Source: Aedes albopictus
Lineage: Eukaryota; Arthropoda; Insecta; Diptera; Culicidae
Length of the DNA stretch: 64,000 nt
Reading direction: 5' to 3'
Assembly (NCBI RefSeq): GCF_035046485.1
Contig: NC_085137.1
Span: 482,106,252-482,170,251, forward strand
Part shown: positions 32,891-44,160 of the stretch, piece by piece
Layout: every line of letters begins with the position of its first letter
How positions within the stretch are numbered: the stretch's first letter is position 1
Position numbers and translations under genes: made by a program
Notes under the pieces: generated by a model
What the model saw: only the letters and a program-made list of their open reading frames with translations
What the model was told of the DNA's origin: nothing
Database searches by the model: none

Positions 32891-33662
32891 AACTAAATCT
32901 ATGTGAAGCAGTGGAATAAATCTCCAAAAGTTGGATCACAGTTGGACCCACATGTGATAACTGTTAGGTCAATGTTGGACTTGGTGGCCAAAATAAAAAC
33001 TGGTTATAATCTATCATTGTCAGGTTTGATCTCTTCTATAATGAACAAAGCTTTAAACCTACGACAGCACAATGTATGCTGAACTGAATTATGTGTTCCA
33101 GTCATCAGTCGACGGAGAGCCTTGGATGATGCTGGGGTCGTTTTTGAGTTATCGGACAAATATGTCAGGTTTTCTTTGGGAATCTAAAAAAATTGTCAAA
33201 ATGTTTAAGTAGTTTTTCGTCAATAACTCTGAAACGAAAAGAGATACCGCGATTCCGAGAACATTTTTGGCTCTTTAGGGTCTTAAAATCACCGATTTTA
33301 GTAGAATAGCGTATTTCTTTTGTCGCAAAATTTTCATGATTTTTCTGACCCTGACAACTGCCCAAGAAACAATTATCAGTTTAAGAAATGTTTCTCAAAG
33401 CAGCGTTGTTAAGCCACATGTCGAACTATTTTTGGTTTAGTTGAGAGAAAACTGTTGGTCAACTCTTGTAAGCTTGTTAGAAATGGAGAACTTGTTCAAC
33501 AACAGCCGTTCTATAAACATTGTGAATGTTATATTTATTCAATGATCGTGCCATCGTTTTACAGCTGATGTTCAATGTTCGAACCTTTTACTATTTACAA
33601 ATATATCAGAAACTTTTCCTCAACGTTTATTAAACCTAGTTGTATGATGTCTTTTTGTATAA

Positions 33663-34577
33663 CCCAAGTAACCAAAAGTTCACAACAAGGGTACTTTATA
33701 AGCTAAGCGGCTTGTTCGAGGTTGCTCATTAGCCTTCTAAGCAGCTTCATATTTAAGTAATTTTGGAACTTGAAAGTTCACATAAGCACGCTGGATAGCC
33801 TTCTAAGCAGCTTCTGACAGAACGTTGACAAAATTCATGCAGAAACAAAAATGTGTTCTTCAGAATCACAACCTTGTTGGACGGTTTGTGATTCACGTCT
33901 GGAAATTGCTTCTGAAAATTATATTTTCACATATGTCGCTGCTATACAGATTTGAACTGGATCCTTCTGCGTGATAGCTTGCCGACTTATCGCTATGCTG
34001 CTGAAGACACTTGACAAAGTCAGGCTAACTTCACTACTGTACAAATGTGCAAAACTAGCTGCCGACAGAAAATCGATTCAAGTCAGACTTTGCCTGCTGT
34101 CAACTCAATCGCAGCTGTAGTACAGTTGTAGAGCATAGGGTTCTCACGCAGCGAATCCGATAGGCGGCAATTTTTTTTTTGATCAACCCTAGTATTCATT
34201 GATTTGATAAATTCATATTTGTCTTTTATTCGTGTATGCCTAAACAGTCGTTTTCTGTAAAAGAAATAAATTTAATCTTCATTGAAACACAATGCTACTG
34301 AACTGAACTTCTATGAACTTGAAAGTTCCGCCAAAGTTCCGAGTAGCATCTTAAGCAGCTTTAAAGTTCCGCGAAGTTCAGATGAAGTTCCGAATGGAAC
34401 TTTCTGGCTGCTTAAGAAGCTAACAATGAGCCTTGCCGGAACTTGTGACCGAAGTTCCAGCAAGGCTCATCGTTAGCCTCTTAAGCAACCAGAAAGTTCC
34501 ATTTGGAACTTTATCCGAACTTCGCGGAACTTGAAAGTGGATTTTGTCATGGAAAGCGAAACTTTTGGTTACTTGGG
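33663..34577. mobile_element. 0.9-kb MITE, CCCAAGTAAC family, TSD AA
   Basis: Termini CCCAAGTAACCAAAAGTT and its inverse AACTTTTGGTTACTTGGG (18 bp, one mismatch beyond) are flanked by AA (33661-33662 and 34578-34579). The right third contains its own inverted pair around 34440 made of 'aagttcc'-rich words. No transposase frame. Confidence 0.82.
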
Positions 34578-35166
34578 AATCGTATAATAAAGATCTTAGA
34601 AACAATTATAGCGAATTAGCTGCAGGGTTCATAATAACGAGCATTCTACGACAATAATTCCAATACAATCAAAATGTGGCAACCATTTCAACCTTTGGTT
34701 GAACAAACGCTGCCAAAAAAATAAGTTTTGTTATTCGACTAATTGTTTACATCAACATTGAAGCTTATCAATGTTAGAATAATCATGTCCGCAACGTTTA
34801 TTCATGAAAATAAAGTTTTAAGTAAGCTTTGATCATCAGCAGCGCTACTGGAGCTGATTAGTAGCTGCATGCCCAACAAACATTTTAGCTATATAACAGT
34901 TGAACAAACAGGTCTTAAGCAAACTTCAGCTTAAGAAACTGTTATTCAGCTATCTCTGTGTCTTGGGTGGTCACTTAGCTGCGGTGCGGTGATGTTTTGC
35001 AAATTTAGTGACTTTTCAAACATATTTTAATTTCTCATATGCTGAGTTTTCGGAACATCGATTTCGTGTACTAAGGAAAAACATGTCACCTTGTCTTGCG
35101 AATCTTCTGACAAACAGTGGATCCTGAACTCGGTCGAAAATGAAAGATTTAACCCGTGTTACGATG

Positions 35167-35778
35167 CCGGGGCCCGTGGCGTAGTGGCTACACGTTTGCT
35201 TCATAACTCTAGCGTGCGCAGCTTTTTTCTTTTTTCTCACTCACTCTTTTAAACAAACACGTGAAGGAAAAAGATAATAGAGAAGGCACTCTGCACCCTC
35301 TTTTATCTCGCTCTTTCTTGCGTTCAACAAAATGAACGAGCGAGAAAAAAGAAAAGGCTGCGCACGCAAGTGCTTCATAAGCAGATGGTCATGGGTTCGA
35401 TCCCAGTCCCGGCACTTTCGTCAGTTGCTCTTTCCCCCTGAGAGCAGCTGACACTGACCCTCTTCTGAGCCAATGGCTCAAATGGACCCGGATACTTGGA
35501 CATCGGCGAACGGCAACTCATAATGGACCCACAATCGGACTGGAAACAAGAACAACCAACAGCCACACATCAGCTTCCTCGTGCTCATCATTCTACCATG
35601 ATAGGATAGAAAGTGAAAGCAGCGCAACGGCAATCAGTTGGATATAGTAGAATTAGAATAGAATAAATTTAGGCGCTGTACAAATTGCAAGTACAACTTC
35701 CAATTGGAATCGCTCACGCGGTGCCCTAGTGGACAAAAGAGCTGTAAATTAAGCTAAGTGATTGAAGAATAAAAAAAA
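35167..35778 (+). mobile_element. tRNA-headed SINE with poly(A) tail, 13-bp TSD
   Basis: The duplication CCGTGTTACGATG flanks it (35154-35166 and 35779-35791), and the right end is gaataaaaaaaa. The head carries A box TGGCGTAGTGG and B box GGTTCGATCCC in a tRNA-like context closing with CCCGGCA. Without the nested MITE and its duplication the SINE is about 438 bp. It resembles the Feilai-type SINEs known from Aedes, but that name is not verified. Confidence 0.85.
35207..35370. mobile_element. Nested Mutator-like MITE, 164 bp, 10-bp TSD
   Basis: Inserted between the A and B boxes of the SINE, with TGCTTCATAA duplicated on both sides (35197-35206 and 35371-35380). Subterminal inverted repeats are GCGTGCGCAGC and GCTGCGCACGC. 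A 9-11-bp duplication is typical of Mutator-like elements. Confidence 0.8.
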
Positions 35779-36422
35779 CCGTGTTACGATGAAGGAACCA
35801 TCAGGGAGAAAACTTCTCGACGCTGCTGTTAGTTAGAGGAGCCAGCCTCGGAGCCAGCTGCTGTTTTCAAGCTTGGTAATTTCGCTGCCGTTGGTCAGTG
35901 TAGTGTGAAAGGTGAGTCATTTTTTTGAAGTGTGATTTAATGACTTAGAGCTGCTGCAAGACCCTTATTTGTTGTCAAATAATATGCAGCCGCAGATGCT
36001 CTTATTAGGCTCCTAATCAACAACCATGTTTACGATTGTGAACTTGGCGAACAATGGCAATTCAGTGATATTATTGCGCTGCTAATCAGCAGCTGAACAA
36101 AACGTTTAAGCCAGTATTCTTCAACTATGTTTAAGCTACTTGTTCCACTGTGAATAATATGTGAAATAACGGCATCTTATGCGTCGAAAACAGCTTGTCT
36201 TCGTACATTATTACAACACAATTAGGCTATTGATGGAAATTCCTAAACAGCTTTCTTTAAGCTTCTAATCGATTAGTTGTTCAATTAACAAAAATATGAT
36301 GAACAAAAGTGCTGTTTTCGCTAAATGAAATATTTATTCGACGCTTTTTTCAACACATACTCTTATTCAACTGTCGGCGCTTTTATAGAACACTTGTTAA
36401 AATGACATGCTTATTAGTGGTT

Positions 36423-36439
36423 CTGAATTGTTACTTGGG
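36423..36439. repeat. Lone right terminus of the CCCAAGTAAC family
   Basis: AATTGTTACTTGGG occurs with no matching left end between 34580 and 36420. It is probably the end of a deleted copy. 35792-36422 is otherwise AT-rich without a gene. Confidence 0.5.
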
Positions 36440-36820
36440 ATCTTTCCCTTCCTACGACCGGACCCTAGCTACCTCTACTATGATGCATAATCTATTCCTG
36501 GTTACCGAAATATCTCCAAAACAATACCAATTTATTATATTTGATCCACACATCTCAAGTAAAGATTCTTGATTGGCTTTTATTGGCTACACTCGAGATC
36601 GAGGCAGCTCCGAAGCTGGTTTGCGTGTTCGTGTTAGGGGGAACCGGGAAGCGAAGACTCTGCTCACCACATCAATGGCATTCAAGATCGTGATTGAACG
36701 ATGCGCTCCAAAACACGCCTCGCTCAGTTTAGTCTAGAACGAACCAGGTTGCGGGAGGAGCGTATAACGACTGTAACTATTGCGAAATTTTAGATTATAC
36801 TGCTTTCAAAAGTGGAACAT

Positions 36821-36830
36821 TATAAAAAGG
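36821..36830 (+). promoter_or_regulatory. TATA box TATAAAAAGG
   Basis: A strong TATA match followed 3 bp later by GATAAG, 446 bp upstream of the first lysozyme start codon. It could drive a transcript with a long 5' UTR or an upstream non-coding exon. The nearer TATA/Inr pair at 37207-37233 is an alternative. Confidence 0.4.
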
Positions 36831-36951
36831 CGATAAGTAAGTACTGCGTCAAAGAGGTAAAAATAACCTAAGTATTGCAAGATGCAACGATGCAAACTTT
36901 CTTTCCCAACCAGTAGTGATAGTGTTCCACGAAAACGCCTTATCAAAAGTT

Positions 36952-36961
36952 GGAATTCCCT
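36952..36961. promoter_or_regulatory. NF-kappaB/Rel-like site upstream of lysozyme
   Basis: GGAATTCCCT (minus AGGGAATTCC) fits the kappaB pattern GGGRNNYYCC except at one end. Immune genes of insects often carry such sites, but chance matches are common. Confidence 0.35.
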
Positions 36962-37197
36962 CGAACAACAACATCAACTTAGAGGCAATCAATTCTTAGT
37001 GGCATCGTTGTGTTACGAATCTCACGGCACGGCCCGCTCGGACAGAACAGGGTCAACGGGGTGAACCGTGTCGTAATCGGCATTCGCCGCCACACTCATA
37101 TGCAAACAATCCGGGTGGTGTGGCGTCGTCTCTGCACTTTGGAAGTCGTTAATCACTGCTTCTCTGTGACGTTTCAGTTGCTGGCTCTAGCTACCCA

Positions 37198-37233
37198 ATT
37201 ATCGCGATAATAAAATCCAACAGCCAATCAGTC
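37198..37233 (+). promoter_or_regulatory. Palindromic GATA pair, TATA-like box and initiator
   Basis: ATTATCGCGATAAT (37198-37211) is a perfect 14-bp palindrome made of two facing GATA sites. It overlaps an AATAAAAT box, and TCAGTC at 37228-37233 fits the arthropod initiator about 20-25 bp later. The start codon is 43 bp further on. Confidence 0.45.
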
Positions 37234-37275
37234 TGAGGAATTGCTCCCCGCTGCAAGGAGGTTACCACAATAGAG

Positions 37276-37991
37276 ATGAGGCGTCTAGCTGCCATAAGTT
37301 GTTTGCTGATTGTGGTTTGTTTGTGTCCCATCAATGCGAAAGTTTTCCAGAAGTGTGCTTTGGCAAAGCTTTTGGACAGTTATCAAATTTCTAGGTCACT
37401 GATTTCAAACTGTAAGTATATTTTGAGACATTGCAAATGTAACCTCTCGACAATTGTTTATTAATCGTTTCCAAGGGATCTGCATGGTGAATGCCGAAAG
37501 TGGCGCCGATACTTCGAAGAAGGTTACTTTGGACAATCAAACTAGCAGCTATGGGATCTTTCAGGTAAGGCCATGATTTAATCTCAAATCTTCATTCCAC
37601 CCTAACACAGTGGTAATCCTTTTCGATTGCAGATCAACAGCAAAGATTGGTGTCGCGCGGGACGCAAAGGTGGCAAGTGCAACAAAAACTGCGAAGGTGA
37701 GTCCCGTCTGAGTGCATAATTTTGAGGACCCCATTAGGAGGTGCCGTAGAGTTCTACGATCACCTGCTGATCATTTCCGAGAACAGCATAACATTAGTGT
37801 GATTAATTATTGTTTCTTTATTTCTTCCCCCTCCCCCTTTATGGCGCGCAGCATTCCTGACCGATGATATTAGCGATGACATTGAGTGTGCCAAGCAGAT
37901 ACACAAGGATCAAGGTTTCTCCTACTGGAAGGGATGGGTCAACAAGTGCAAACAGAAACCCCTGCCGGACATCTCCATGTGTTGGAACTGA
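37276..37991 (+). CDS. c-type lysozyme (glycoside hydrolase 22), Asp52 replaced
   Basis: Four exons: 37276-37411, 37476-37564, 37633-37696 and 37852-37991. All introns are GT-AG and in phase, and the product is 142 residues. A signal peptide (residues 1-21, MRRLAAISCLLIVVCLCPINA) precedes a mature chain starting KVFQKC. All eight cysteines of the c-type fold are present, as are the motifs NWICMVNAESG and SSYGIFQINSKDWC. The general-acid Glu (precursor residue 53, lysozyme Glu35) is kept. The residue aligned with catalytic Asp52 is Ser70, so muramidase activity is doubtful, and a lysozyme-like binding or regulatory role is possible. Family function: secreted enzyme cleaving bacterial peptidoglycan in haemolymph or gut. 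ATG context and the signal peptide fix the start. A downstream paralogue lies at 59.1 kb on the same strand. Confidence 0.95.
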
Positions 37992-38092
37992 GACCGGTCG
38001 AAGGCAAGTGGGGCTACTTGAAAACTGCGGGTGGTTGAATGCAAATGTTTGGGACGGGACGGATATTGCTCAGCTGATCGATGGATGAAATT

Positions 38093-38098
38093 AATAAA
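38093..38098 (+). terminator. Polyadenylation signal of the first lysozyme
   Basis: AATAAA 101 bp after the stop codon, before an AT-rich region. Confidence 0.65.
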
Positions 38099-38109
38099 GT
38101 TGAAATATA

Positions 38110-39030
38110 AAATATACAATGTTATAGAGCATTAGGTCTCATTTGATCGTATCACAATCTTCATTTTGGTAATAGTTTATGCATCTTTGAATTCGATACT
38201 ACGTGGTGTCCTTCTAGAAAAGAAACAAAAAAACTACAAAACTTTATTAAATTAAATTGACATATTATGAATTTAAGTCGAAACTCTGATATAAGGAAAA
38301 ATGGTAGAAGGTATAGAGTAGCTCAAGAGGAATGTAATTCTGTGCACATCAAGTTGGATAAAAATCTTTTGACAATTAATCTCTCAGAATGGCAAAAATG
38401 GTGTTTGTTTTAAGTATATAATCAAATGTTTTTTTGTTTGAAGTATAGAATCAAACTGTTAAAATAAGGTATTTTTTATTGAAGAGATTTTAACCTTCTG
38501 TCTGGATTATTCGCCGCTGCGAAACAATAAAGTATTGATTGATGAAAATATAGGAGCTATTTTTCCTATAAAATAAAAAAATGGATTATATTCTACGTAT
38601 AAAAGTCTTCAAAACAAAGTATTCAAAAAAAAAAATCAATAAATGAAAAATATTGGAAAAACAAATTCTTACATTTCCGGTATTCTTCCCGTGATTCCTA
38701 CACTTCCGATATTCTTCTAGAGATTTCTGTTTAGACTCCATCAAGGTTCTTACATGAATTCTATCGACGACTTCCAGTGTTCCTCTACGTTTTTTCAAAA
38801 GATTCGTTTCTGGATTGTGTCAAGAAGCTATTTCGGAATTCCTTAAGGTTTTCTCCGGAATTTCTTAGGACGCCTTCAGAGATCTTCTCTAGGATTCTAG
38901 CTGGTATGCCTCCCATTACTCTTCAAGTGCTTACAGGCATACTTTTCAATATTCTTTCGGGGCTTTCTTCCTGGATTCCTAGAAAGGGTTTCTTTGAGAT
39001 TTATAAAATGTATTATACCTTCAAGATTTT
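38110..39030. repeat. AT-rich DNA, then degenerate 'ggaattc' repeats
   Basis: 38110-38640 is AT-rich with nothing recognisable. 38640-39000 repeats short words such as 'tttctgg.attcct' and 'attcttc', the same class as 16280-18520. Short frames inside are motif artefacts. Confidence 0.55.
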
Positions 39031-39262
39031 TTTCCAGTATTTAAAAGACACGGACATCGTCTTCAACCAAAGGCTGTACAGACTGAACGAAACCAAACAG
39101 TAGACAATGGACACGACTCACACTACGAGCACCAGTGGATACGAGGAAGAAGCATTTCTTGCGAAAAGTTTCATCACTCGGAGCGGGTATCGAACCCGCA
39201 TCCCATAGCATGATACGTTTATACGCTTGGTGACGCTAACGGTACGGCCACGAGGCTCCACA
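39030..39262 (-). mobile_element. tRNA-headed SINE copy
   Basis: On the minus strand the head reads GAGCCTCGTGGCCGTACCG, then the B box GCGGGTTCGATACCCGC at about 39184-39200, with a perfect T stem. The body runs left to about 39030. The tail boundary and duplication are not clear. Confidence 0.6.
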
Positions 39263-39435
39263 TTAAATTCATCCAGAACTTACATCAAGTCTATTCCCGA
39301 GATTTTTTCAGGAATCTCTTCCAATTATTTTTACAGAGCTTGCCCCGTGGTTCCTTCATGGATTTCTCCCGGAAATTCAGGAGTTTCTCGAAGGTTTTTT
39401 CCTGGAATTTCACCTGAGGCACCTTTGAAGTCAAC

Positions 39436-40072
39436 AGAGTGAGACCTCTTGAGAAGTCCATCGTCGGCGAATACCTGGCTGGGTTTTGTGGGGGCCGATC
39501 AACGACGGATCAAATGTTTAACCTACGGATGATCTTAGATAACTTTCTGGAATATATCTTGTACACTCACCATCTGTTTTTCGATTTTCAAACAGCTTAC
39601 GATTCAGTGAAAAGAAATAAGCTTCAGCAGATATAGCCAGAACATTTTTTTCCAGCGAAACTAAAATCAATCCATCGCAGACGAAATGGCTACCTCGATT
39701 GTGACCTTAGATGGATTGATGCAAGATGATGCTCTTTCAAATTTGCTGTTCAATATTGCTCTCGAAAGAGCGATTAGGAGGTCTGGCGTGCAGAGGAATG
39801 GCACTATCATCACACGGTCGCACATGCTCCTCGGCTTTGCGGACGATATTGATCTCATCGGCATCGATCGTAGGGCAGGGCACAGTGGAGGAAGCTTTTG
39901 CCCCTCTGTAGAGCGAGACAGCGAGGATAGGCTTGACGATCAACTCTACCAAGACGTAGCACATGAACGCGGGTAGGGTAGCAGCATCAGTTTTTCTATT
40001 GGGCATTTGAGTCGGAGCCAAGGGCGTTTCTAGAATGTTCCCAGAGAGCTCGAAAAAAGGGGATAACATAGA
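39436..40072 (+). pseudogene. RTE-type LINE RT fragment, internally deleted
   Basis: The first frame gives 'GRSTTDQMFNLRMIL' and 'FDFQTAYDSVKRNKL' (RT motif A, with catalytic Asp). A second frame from 39686 gives 'DALSNLLFNIALERAIRRSG' and 'LGFADDIDLIGIDRRA' (motif C, FADD). Stops and frameshifts lie between and after them, and neither endonuclease nor C-terminal parts remain. 39265-39435 is degenerate short-motif repeat. Confidence 0.78.
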
Positions 40073-40074
40073 GC

Positions 40075-40350
40075 TTCAGAGGTATTCCAGGAAGGTTCCA
40101 GAAAGCCATGGTGGCATTGAAACCCCCTGGGACCCCCTTAAACAACCTCTGGAACTCCTTTGGAAACGTCTGAGACCCATTGGAGTGCCCCTCAGCTCCC
40201 TTAGAACCTCCTGACCCCTTTTGATATCAGTAGGTTGGTTCCAGATGTACGTAATCTTCCATTTGATAAATTTTTGCCATTGGTTCCCCCTGAGATCTCT
40301 TTAAAACGCCTCTGAGACCTCTTGGCATCCTCGTGAAATCCCCTGGGACT
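40075..40350. repeat. Degenerate C-rich repeats
   Basis: Words such as 'gaccccct' and 'cctctgaga' repeat, as at 15290-16025. 40350-41100 holds low-complexity AT/GC tracts, including 'gcgcgcgcgc' at about 40598 and an 'aggacgcgc' motif at 40501 shared with 52919 and 56360. No gene. Confidence 0.55.
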
Positions 40351-41103
40351 ATTCTATTATACATTTTGGCTCTTTTTTGTTTTTATTTACGTGTATTTTA
40401 GGTTGTGCTAATTCTACACTTACATTTAGGCTCTGTCCCACATTGGATTTTTTTCCTCCACGATTGTTTTTAAGTGTGTCAAGAATACTTTTAATCTTTC
40501 AGGACGCGCATCATCAAGCAACCGATACTACACCGCGCTCGCGCTGTGTATAAAGAGCGAGTTTTTTTTGGTAGTGTTATACTTTTTGCAACAGCGCGCG
40601 CGCGGTTAACCCTTTGAAACTTTTTCTATTTTTTTGGTTTTTAATTTTATTGATTTGATTTGCATTAGCTGATGCTCATCCCGCTGATGTAGTGCATGTT
40701 TCGGGGTCATAATGACTCCAATGCACGACTAGGTTTAAATAACGGATCAATATTTAAAAAACCTGTTTTCATACACATGCAGAGAAAGATATGATATCTT
40801 CTGAATTTATTCCTCGTGGAGAATGTTCCTCAGTTTTGTAAAAACCATTTATTTTTCAAAATTTTCTTTTTTTTTTTTGAAAAATGTCGAATATTCCGCC
40901 AAACATTCTTTCAGAAGCAAAGTAAACATTACTGTACGAGCTCTTTGAGGAGTTCCTTTACAAATTATTTCAAGTATTTCGAGTGTTCAAGGTATTCATT
41001 GGTAGTCCTTCAGGATTTCCTCTAGCAATTCCTCCAGGAGTTTTTTTAGGAATCATATTGGAAATTCTTGCATGAATCATTTTAGATATTCTATCAAGAG
41101 TCA

Positions 41104-41368
41104 CACAGATCGAAAAAAGAGTGTAAAATTCTGTGACATATAGTGCAGAGCGTAGGATGTCACAGAAGTTTACATGACATATCATGTAAAAGTCATAAAA
41201 TATCATGTAAACTTCCTTTATATGTCATGTAATTCAGCATGACTCTGAGTGTTTACATGACATATAACACAAATTTACATGATATATCATGTAAACCATC
41301 ATAACACTAAGTTTACATGACTAAAATGAAGTTTACATGACGTGTAAATCTCATTATTTTTATCTGTG
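41104..41368. mobile_element. MITE-like element made of 'tttacatgac' repeats
   Basis: The ends are CACAGAT and ATCTGTG, with CA on both sides. The interior carries about ten copies of tttacatgac(atat) and its inverse atgtcatgtaa, so the strand can fold in many ways. Confidence 0.55.
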
Positions 41369-41441
41369 CAGGGTGTATACTCATAACTCAAAATAAACTA
41401 CCATGAGTTTTCCAGGGGAAAATTTTGAAAGTGGGTAACTC

Positions 41442-42697
41442 TCGCTGAGACCGTCCCACTATTTACACCATGTCTTCAAAAATGTTTAAGGTGGCGATTT
41501 TCTGAAAGTCCTCCCCAATAAAGTAAGGAAAATGCATTTGGTTAATGAAATTGGTGGACCCCCCATTAGTTAGAGCCACAAGCATTTTGGCGGACCCCTC
41601 GATTTTTATCAATTGTTGGTTCATTTAAACCGTTATAACTCGAAAGTTTCGCCAGAAACCACCTAAAAACTATAGGTTGTTAAAAAGAGAGAAGATAGGG
41701 CTACTATTTACAGTTATAAAAAGTTGGGTCGGCCATATTGATTTTGGCCGCCATCTTGGATTTTTATACCAAAACTGTTTTTTCACCATGTTGGCAACCA
41801 CCGATTTTCAAAATTTTTACGTCAATCGAAAGCGGGGACATTTTTACAAAACATATCAAAAAATTAAGGGATGTATCTTTTTCCTATCAAAAGTTATCTG
41901 CACTTTTGTGAATCATGCCATTTTTGCGCACTGGGTCAGGTGCCGATTGTTTACATAAATGCAGCGTTATTTCACAGTGTTTATGAACATTTATTCTAAA
42001 TCTGAATCCACTAATGAAAAGTTGAAAGTTTCAGCTTTTCAAAACACCAAAAACGTTCAAAAAACAATGCCCGCATCGTTGAGAAACAGTTAAAAATGAG
42101 AACGAACCTCCGATTTGCCCTAATTTTGCTGCAGGTGCGTTTGTGTATACAAGCAGGCGCCAACTTTGATGCTGTTGCGTGTCATTGCCGGTGCGCATGG
42201 AAATGTATGGAGAAAACGTGTCATGATTTACAAAAGTGCAGATAACTTTTGATAGGAAAAAGATACATCTCTAAATTTTTGATATGTTGTGTAAAAATGT
42301 CCCAGCTTTCGATTGACGTAAAAATTTTGAAAATCGGTGGTTGCCAACATGGTGAAAAAAATGTTTTGGTACATACATTCAAGATGGCGGCCGAAATCAA
42401 TATGGCCGACCAAACTTTTTATAACTGCAAAGAGTACCTCTATCTTTTCTCTTTCCAACAACCTATAGTTTTTAAGTGGTTTCTGGCGAAACTTTCGAGT
42501 TATAACGGTTTAAATGAGCCAACAATTGACCAAAATCGAGGGGTTCACCAAAATGCTTGTGGCTCTAACTATCGGGGGGTCCACCAATTTCATTAACCAA
42601 ATGCATTTTCCTTACTTTTTTGGGGAGGACTTTCAGAAAATCGCTACCTTATACTTTTTTGAAGACATGGTGTAAATAGTGGGACGGTCTCAGCGAG
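41442..42697. mobile_element. Large foldback element, about 1.26 kb
   Basis: The left arm from CTCGCTGAGACCGTCCCACT and the right arm ending in its inverse run as near-perfect inverted copies for about 480 bp each, around a loop at about 41930-42225. Open frames on the two arms are mirror copies of each other (shared block MLATTDFQNFYVNRK), which are by-products of the palindrome. No TSD is legible. Confidence 0.82.
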
Positions 42698-42699
42698 AA

Positions 42700-44160
42700 A
42701 AAAAAAACCCAAATTTTCTAAAAATTATATACTCTTCAAAAACTATACGAGAATATCCCCAAAAAATAAGTAAACATCTTTCAAGATTTCTGAGAGCTGT
42801 TCCTGAGATTTCTACCAGAGTTCCTTCCTGGATTTCCGCAGAAGTTTTTCACGAGTTATCTGTTGGAGTACCTCCCGATATTTGTTCCAGAGGTTTTGCT
42901 ATATGCTTACAGAGTTTGTCGCTGGAAATCCTCCTGAAGTTCCAAAGGTATTCAAAGGTCCTTCACGAATGTCACTTAGTGGTTTTCCGGGATAGCTTCC
43001 CAACAGTCAATCTCGGATTTTTTACCGTTAGTTTTACGACATTTCTCTTTGATTTCCTCACCAAATTTCACCCGTAGCTGCTCCTAGGATTCCATGAAGT
43101 TTTCAGAGTTCCTCTATGGATGTCCTTAATATTTCCTCTTGGGATTACTTAGAACTTTTATCCGAGATGTCTCATTTTTTCTCAGGTTTTTTTTTTCTGA
43201 AGTTCCCGTCGAGATTTCTTCAGTAAGACTTGTCGGAGTTTCTCGCAAGATTTCACTTAGATTCCTTCAAATATTTGTCCGTTAATTTCTCATAAGGATT
43301 TCGTTAATTACTGGAATAAGTTACTTAGAGACATTCTGAGGAAACCCCGTGGAATTATCCCTGAATCCAGAATCTCGGGACAATTTGCAATAAAGATTCT
43401 GGGAAGAGTTCTGGGAACAAAGTACAGAAAATCTGTAGAAGAAATAATCTCAGGTGGATCACAGCAAGAAATCCGGTACAACTACGAGGAACAATCTGGC
43501 TCTGAAAGAAATCACGGGAAGAATTCAATTAGAAATATCAGCAATATCTCCTATAGAAATCACAGAAGGCACTCCGGAACAAATCTTAGAACAAGGGTAG
43601 ATTCAGAAAAACTCAGAAAAACATCCCAGGACCATTGGCGAATCTAGCTTTTTTTTCTCACTCATCCTCCTTGATAAACACGAGAAAGAGCAGGATGCAA
43701 AGGGGTGCCGTGGCACCCCTTTCCATCCTTCTCTTTCTCGTGTTTTTGTAATTTTGTAAGATATCCTGGGAGGCATTCCAAGGAGATATTTCTGATCAAG
43801 TACCAAAACAAACCCTGCCGGAATTTCTGGAAAAAAACCATTGTAGCGGAATTTTTATATGGATTTTATCTTCCGATTCTATAACTTCCACGAACTTTTC
43901 TTTTTAATAGTAGTTCACTACTTTTTATATTCCCTGAGTATTCTAGGATTTTCCATGTTAAATAAAATTCCCTGAAGGTTCCCGGTTTTCCAGGTTTTTT
44001 CAGGCAGTAGACACCCTGTATCATGCATTGCTGCAGGATTGCTTTTAAGTTTTTTTAGTTCATTCAGGAGTTCCTGAATGAGTTCAATCATAAATTTCCT
44101 CAGGAGTTGGTTTGGAAATTCCTTCAAAAGTATCATCTAGAAGTTTCTCCGATATGAATA
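42700..44160. repeat. Degenerate short-motif repeats with a MITE at about 43648-43750
   Basis: The 'gagtttcttcctggaattcc' word class fills most of the interval. 43648-43750 ('ttttttttctcactcat..cacgagaaagag' and its inverse) is a further copy of the Mutator-like MITE with a gtgccgtggcac centre. No gene; 44160-45179 is also empty. Confidence 0.6.

Noticed and set aside
42679..43077. 132-codon frame
   Set aside because: It arises from degenerate short-motif repeats; similar artefacts occur at 17.2-18.3 kb and 38.8-39.4 kb.
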